A stretch of 64,000 nt of DNA from Rhexocercosporidium sp. MPI-PUGE-AT-0058 (Eukaryota > Ascomycota > Leotiomycetes > Helotiales). Below are positions 59,087-64,000 of this stretch, one piece after another. Below the pieces are notes generated by a model. That model searched no databases, was not told where the DNA came from, and saw only the letters and a program-made list of their open reading frames with translations. The position numbers and the translations under genes were made by a program. The stretch lies in contig JAGTJL010000003.1 of NCBI GenBank assembly GCA_020746875.1, positions 1,240,001 through 1,304,000 of the forward strand, given 5' to 3'. How positions within the stretch are numbered: position 1 is the stretch's first letter; every line of letters starts with the position of its first letter.

Positions 59087-59574
59087 GGTAGGGAGCGTGG
59101 GAAATGTATGGGGGTTTCTGTCAGCCAAGTGCTGGATGGCAAAACTTGGCTTTGAATTACCAGGAGTTCACATAGACGACATCGACAAAATTGATGCAGG
59201 AGATTTGAGAGTTACTTAGCTTCTAAACAATAACGACGCCTGAATTTGCATCTCACTTCCAAACCTGTGCCCCTTGCATTGTGCTATCAACCAATGACAG
59301 GGGCTGTATGTTCTAGAGTTGGATTACTCTGAAGATGCAGGCAGGAGAAGGTGTGGCGCCGCATCTAAAAGTCTCGTGCAGGGTCCTGCGGCGGCTAGCT
59401 ACGTCAATCATTGGCCTGAACGGAAGCGTTTCCATTGCAGCAGCCCGCCCAGATCGTGTAATAAATTTGTTCTCTAAATTATTGGCCTTGTCTCTAGCAC
59501 TATTCTTTCTTCGTTAGTTAACATCATTCGAGAGACTGCAGAAGCCTCGGTAGTGTTGAGATTCGAACAGAACC
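59087..59574. other. Intergenic region upstream of NLR-like gene
   Basis: 488 bp; 3' region of the preceding gene and promoter of the NLR-like gene. Nothing else seen. Confidence 0.45.
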
Positions 59575-62500
59575 ATGCCATCCTCGGCGGGGCAGAACCA
59601 GAGTCTACGGCACCGATTTCGCGGACGACTAGATCGACTTCGGCAGAAGTCGCGAAATCGATCGGACGATTCCAGTATTGATACAAGTTCAAGAGCGCTA
59701 GAAGATCCATGTGTCAAGTACGTGTTCATGTTTGACCAGTTCGAGCACGCTAATGCCTAGGTTCAAGTTCCCTGCATATCTCATCCACAGCTCCCTCACC
59801 GTTACCTTCCAATTAAATATGTGATATCCCCGATGAACCTACCACCACTGGGATTGATGCAGCAGAAACCAAAACCGAAAATCTTCAGATCACTCTCTGT
59901 ACAGCGCTTCATACAAGTGGAGCTGACCGGAATTCCTTGCCAGACCTTTAACGCCGAGGTTTGACATCGATACAGTCACGACTTCCTCGGATATTTGGAG
60001 TACGGCATACCGTGAGGCTGTGGATAGTCTCGGGAAAGACATAAACATTGCTATTCTCAAGGGTGAAAACGTAGCGCAGCTACTTAGACAACTAGATGAG
60101 ATTGAGAAGGATGGACAGGAGTCCGTCTTCCTCAGGGGTGTGAAGTACTTGCATTCTCTTCAAGTGCCGTTGGAGAGATTCAAGCTAGCATTAGACCTGG
60201 CGACCCCACTCACAAGTATAGAGCCCACCACAGCAACGGTCTTTGCTGTGGTCAAAAGCATAACAGCAGTGAGCAGATTCCGTTGGGATTTTACCCCAGC
60301 TAAATTCTGCAAGCAGAAAGACTGACGCTTATAACAGATTGCCATTAGCTTTGCAACTGCTGATATCGAATTCGCTAAGCAAATCGGGCAAATGCTTGAG
60401 CAAATATCCTACATAGACGATTGTGACACGCTCGGTCAGAAAACAAACAGGCTGGACATACACAAGGTGATCTACAACAAATACTTTCGAGGCAATTCTA
60501 ACATATTACAGGCACTCGTACTAGTGTATCAGAAGCTCCTAGAATTCTATAATGCCGCATTCGAGATCTTGACCAGGAAAGGAGAAAAGATGGTGATGAA
60601 AATGATTTTAGAGACCAATCGTTTGCCAGATATTGTTCAAGAGTTCTTGAGACACGCTGATAATCTTCGAAAAATCGTACAAAAGGCGACGTTGGACATT
60701 GTCGAGGATATCAGGGCCATGCTATATGATCACGAAAGTAAGTTTTCACAACCCCCCTCGCACCGGACTTCAGGTTGTGTCCTAATCTGGCTTTAGTTGC
60801 TAGGTGGCTAGGTAGCGAAAAGACGAGTCAGCAGAGTAAGTATCATACTGATTTGCAGCATCTTCGAGCGGATGAAGCCTGTGAGTTTTTGCTTTCAGAG
60901 GCCAAATTCATCAGCTGGTATTCCGCCTCAGATTCTCAGGAGTTAGTGATCCTTGGTGATATGGGCTGTGGGAAGAGCATTGCAATGGCTTTTCTCGTGG
61001 ACGAGCTAAGGAAACGAAATGAGCATCAACTCCCCCAGCCTAGGATCTGTTACCACTATTGTCGGGATGATGAGACTGGCAAAACTGGTTACATATTCCC
61101 TGCTCTGATCCTATCACTTCTGGAACAGTTCTCTGGCCTCAAAAGGACATTCTACGAATGGTACAAGCAAGCTGTGGCTTCTGGAAATTTCGACCCAGCG
61201 ACAGATGTGAAGAAACTTGAAGCGTTCCTGCACAGTGTCTTGGAAACACTTGATCGCCCGCTTTTCATTGTCATTGATGGCATTGATGAGTGCGATAGAT
61301 CGTCCCAGGACAGTCTCCTCAATGCATTGAAAAACTTGTTGCGAAAGACCCCGAGGCTCAAAATTATTCTGTCTTCCCGTCCTCAAGACGAGATATTAGA
61401 GCGACTGCATGAGACAGCTAAGATCAATTTGAGTTCCGACGAAGGGCGAGATAGAATCATCGTTGAGAGGATAGTCGAGAGGAAATTGCCCAACTTGTCG
61501 AAGGATGTCAAGATACTTGTTATAGAGACTCTATCTCGTTTGGCCCAGGGGAGCGCTATCTGGACGAAGATGATAGTTGAACTCATTGAGATCCGTAAAA
61601 TAAGGGCGCTCGATCCGATGCGAACTTTCTTGGATAAGATGTCGTTGCCTGCGCAACTCTCAGAACTTTACAGTAGTCTGCTTTCACGATGCATTGCAAA
61701 CGATCCGGAAAATTGGAAGCTTGTTACTACTGCATTGGAGATTCTTGCTATCTCCCGGAGGCCTCTCAGCATACAGGAACTTGCCTGGGCTGTCGCGCTG
61801 GGAACGGACCAGGAGGGGGTTACGAGCGTCGCTGCTCTTGCCAAGCTGGTAGATCACCAGAGAGTCATGGGTCTAATTCAACTATTTGTCGCTCACGTCG
61901 AGTTCGGCGATATCAATAAGCGTCAAGTCAGACTCGTGCACCAATCAGTGAAGGAATTCATTATCAAAGATATGTCCTCGAATCAGCCTAATCTGCAAGA
62001 TCCAGCAATCTCAAGAACCATATATCACAGGCTTATACATCAACGTACTGGGAGTCTAGAGGCTGGACTATTGGAAATCTGCATCAAGTATCTTCTCCTA
62101 GATGACTTCAACCGTACAAACCTGTTTTCTGAAGAGCAGGTGGCAATTGAAGAGCTACCCCAAGAATTTGATCTGTTCAGCAATGATGAGGAGCTAAATG
62201 AATACGATCCCTCTTGCACGTGGGAGTCCTGGGAAGAAAACATGATTCGCTACGATCCCACTGACCAAGGCTTTGGCGAGTTCTTCGTTTACGCTTCTTG
62301 TCACTGGCTTGAGCATTTCAGTGCCGTTACAGCTGAAAATCGTCCAAGCCTGTGGAGCATAGAGGATCTATGCCAAGCAGGCTCAACTAGGCTGCAGAAT
62401 TGGATCAGACAAAACTGTCGCCCGCAATGTACCATTCAGCCCAGGTTCGTATTTGACAGCAGGCTGTATGACCCCCTCAGTATTACCTCGCTCTACGGTT

Positions 62501-63507
62501 CGGATGCAATGCTACAATATATGCTTGAGAACTCGGAATTCGACAAGAGCAAATTCCTCCCTGAACCAGCCATGGGAGCAGCGGACCAAATCTTGCAATG
62601 GGGTGAACTGTCTAGACTCAAGCCACTCTTTTTGAGTAGCAACGCTGGGCCCCAGCTTCGAAATCTTGCGTTTTTCCGACTCATCCTGAAGCAGTGGTCT
62701 GGCTCTAAGCCGCACGACCAAAATTGGGACGTGGTGTTTGACCTTGTTGATGATGTGTCAGATATTATGGTCAAGGAGCGATGGGGCAATGAGCTCCTGT
62801 GCATTGCTGCCAGCAACGGGTGCATGCCAATAATTCGACGGTTGATGGATAGTGCTCAGTATAATGCAGAGCTCAAGACCGAATTGCTACGGGCCACCCA
62901 ACACGAAACACAGAATAGATGTTCGGGCAAGCCAGTACATCAGTCAATAGGAGAGGCAGTCTTGGAAAATCAAGTTGATGTTGTGGAATATTTGCTAGGG
63001 CAACAGGGCATTGAAGCACACCTTCAGTACCGCAACTTTCGCGGAGAGAATGTTCTACACCTAGCAGCCAGACTCTGCAATCCTGTTATGTTTCGGATCT
63101 TAGCACCCCGTTTCAAGGAAGGTATACAGCAGACTGACGACCAAAACGAAACAGCCTTGGCACGAATTGTCCAGGATTGTTCAGTCTCGCTGGCCCGGTA
63201 TGAATCGGCTCAGATACTGCTAACGGAAGGCAGTGGCACTGGGAACGACCAGTATGGAGACGAGGTGCAAGATCTTTTGCAGATAGCGGTACGAAACGGC
63301 GATTTAGACATGTGCCGCCTTCTGATCTGTACCGGCAAAATGGATCCACTTTCAGCTCTGAGATGCAGCCCTGACGGACTGATGGTTTTAAAGGAAGAGT
63401 CCTCCGAGAACGAGCAGAAGATGTTTGCCATTGTACAGCTTCTACGTGCACATGCTGGTCTAGAATTGTCCCCTTGCCTCGATCACCATACTGGGCGCGA
63501 ATCGTAG
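59575..63507 (+). CDS. NACHT NLR-like protein with C-terminal ankyrin-like repeats
   Basis: The 3' structure is firm: exons to 60268, 60338-60737 and 60797-63507 (introns 69 and 59 bp). The 5' structure is less sure: ATG at 59575, donor at 59718, then either one 241-bp intron to 59959 or a split version with a small exon 59761-59819; both keep frame. Length is about 1,160 residues. The N-terminus is basic (RHRFRGRLDRLRQKSRNR), then a helical fungal effector-adaptor region (IWSTAYREAVDSLGKDIN, AISFATADIEFAKQIGQML). NACHT: Walker A GDMGCGKS near 60955, Walker B LFIVIDGIDECD near 61261, and sensor-like LKIILSSRP. A winged-helix-like part (LEILAISRRPLSIQELAWAV, RLVHQSVKEFI) follows. C-terminal repeats (GENVLHLAARLCNPVMFRIL, NGDLDMCRLLICTGKMD) are degenerate ankyrins. 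Such proteins act in allorecognition and cell-death signalling in fungi; the trigger here is unknown. Confidence 0.82.
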
Positions 63508-64000
63508 ATGCTTCATCTCAGTACCGTCCAAGCTCTAACTACCCTGCCTGCCCCTTGGAATATCTGCATGCAAATGCTGATGCTAGCTGAGATGATCATC
63601 ATGCCTTCGGTACCAGATGGCGGACTATGTCGCTACAGCATCACTGCGTTTTCGAATCTCATACTGCAGATGAGGTAATAGCGAGAGTCCACAATTGACC
63701 ACCACTCTCTCCGCCTGCTCTAAACACTGCTTGCTGCTGGCCTAACCACTGAACTTGCTTTTATTCTTTGGTCTGTAGAGAGACACGCTAGTATTAGATT
63801 ATTGGTCGAATATAGAGATACCACAAGAATAATTTGCTCGCTCTGAGTAGAAGCTCCTACTATTTCAAACTACGCTCAGGTGGGATGTTTGTTTTTTACG
63901 AGGGGTTCGCGACTGCCAGCTGTCACCGCCTTGCCCCTCGTCTGCACAGGGTTAGCTTGTTCGGGGATCGATACCAGGGAGAGATGGAGATCTCCCGAAG
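63508..64000. other. Intergenic sequence at window end
   Basis: 493 bp after the NLR-like stop: 3' UTR-like and spacer sequence. No gene start recognised before the window edge. Confidence 0.45.

Overview
The window is nuclear DNA of a filamentous ascomycete (Pezizomycotina; Leotiomycetes is only a guess from gene flavour). The evidence is short GT-AG introns of about 45-100 bp in nearly every gene, long intergenic spaces, and fungal families such as a Zn2Cys6 regulator, an Afi1 DENN protein, a Whi5/Nrm1-type repressor and a NACHT receptor-like protein. Exon borders were worked out by hand from reading frames and splice consensus. They have not been checked by alignment or RNA evidence. I recognised no tRNA, rRNA, CRISPR array or intact transposon.

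Layout. 1-6.3 kb: the 3' part of a Yta7/Abo1/ATAD2-type chromatin AAA ATPase, an NmrA-like NAD(P)-binding protein and a Zn2Cys6 regulator. 6.3-16 kb: a repeat-rich spacer, an Atg22-like permease, and a divergent 11-exon hydantoinase/oxoprolinase-DUF917 fusion protein. 16-30 kb: an accessory-like stretch with an unrecognised SH3-domain gene, a decayed gene encoding an HExxH (metallopeptidase-like) protein, a secreted bacterial-type solute-binding protein, a mitochondrial LEA-like protein, a long low-complexity protein and an orphan C-terminal piece of a Dur3-type urea transporter. 29.8-34.4 kb: a 4.5 kb stretch with no gene and many simple repeats. 34.4-39.2 kb: a very glutamine-rich Med15-like Mediator gene whose reading frame appears broken twice.

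40.8-59.1 kb is a dense housekeeping block: a Whi5/Nrm1-type G1/S repressor with an MCB box in its promoter, a TFIIIA-like zinc-finger protein divergent from RPB6 across 257 bp, S-formylglutathione hydrolase, Afi1, an EF-hand light-chain-like protein, an LMBR1-family membrane protein, a CorA-like membrane protein and an acidic nuclear-type protein. 59.6-63.5 kb: a NACHT NLR-like gene.

Functional links are limited. Promoter sharing by TFIIIA (Pol III) and RPB6 (Pol I/II/III) and the MCB box before the Whi5/Nrm1 gene are the best supported. A nitrogen-salvage theme (hydantoinase, permease, Dur3 remnant) is only suggestive. I did not find a clearly new multi-gene system. The best leads are the decayed HExxH gene beside the unknown SH3 gene, and the double frame break in the Med15 gene.
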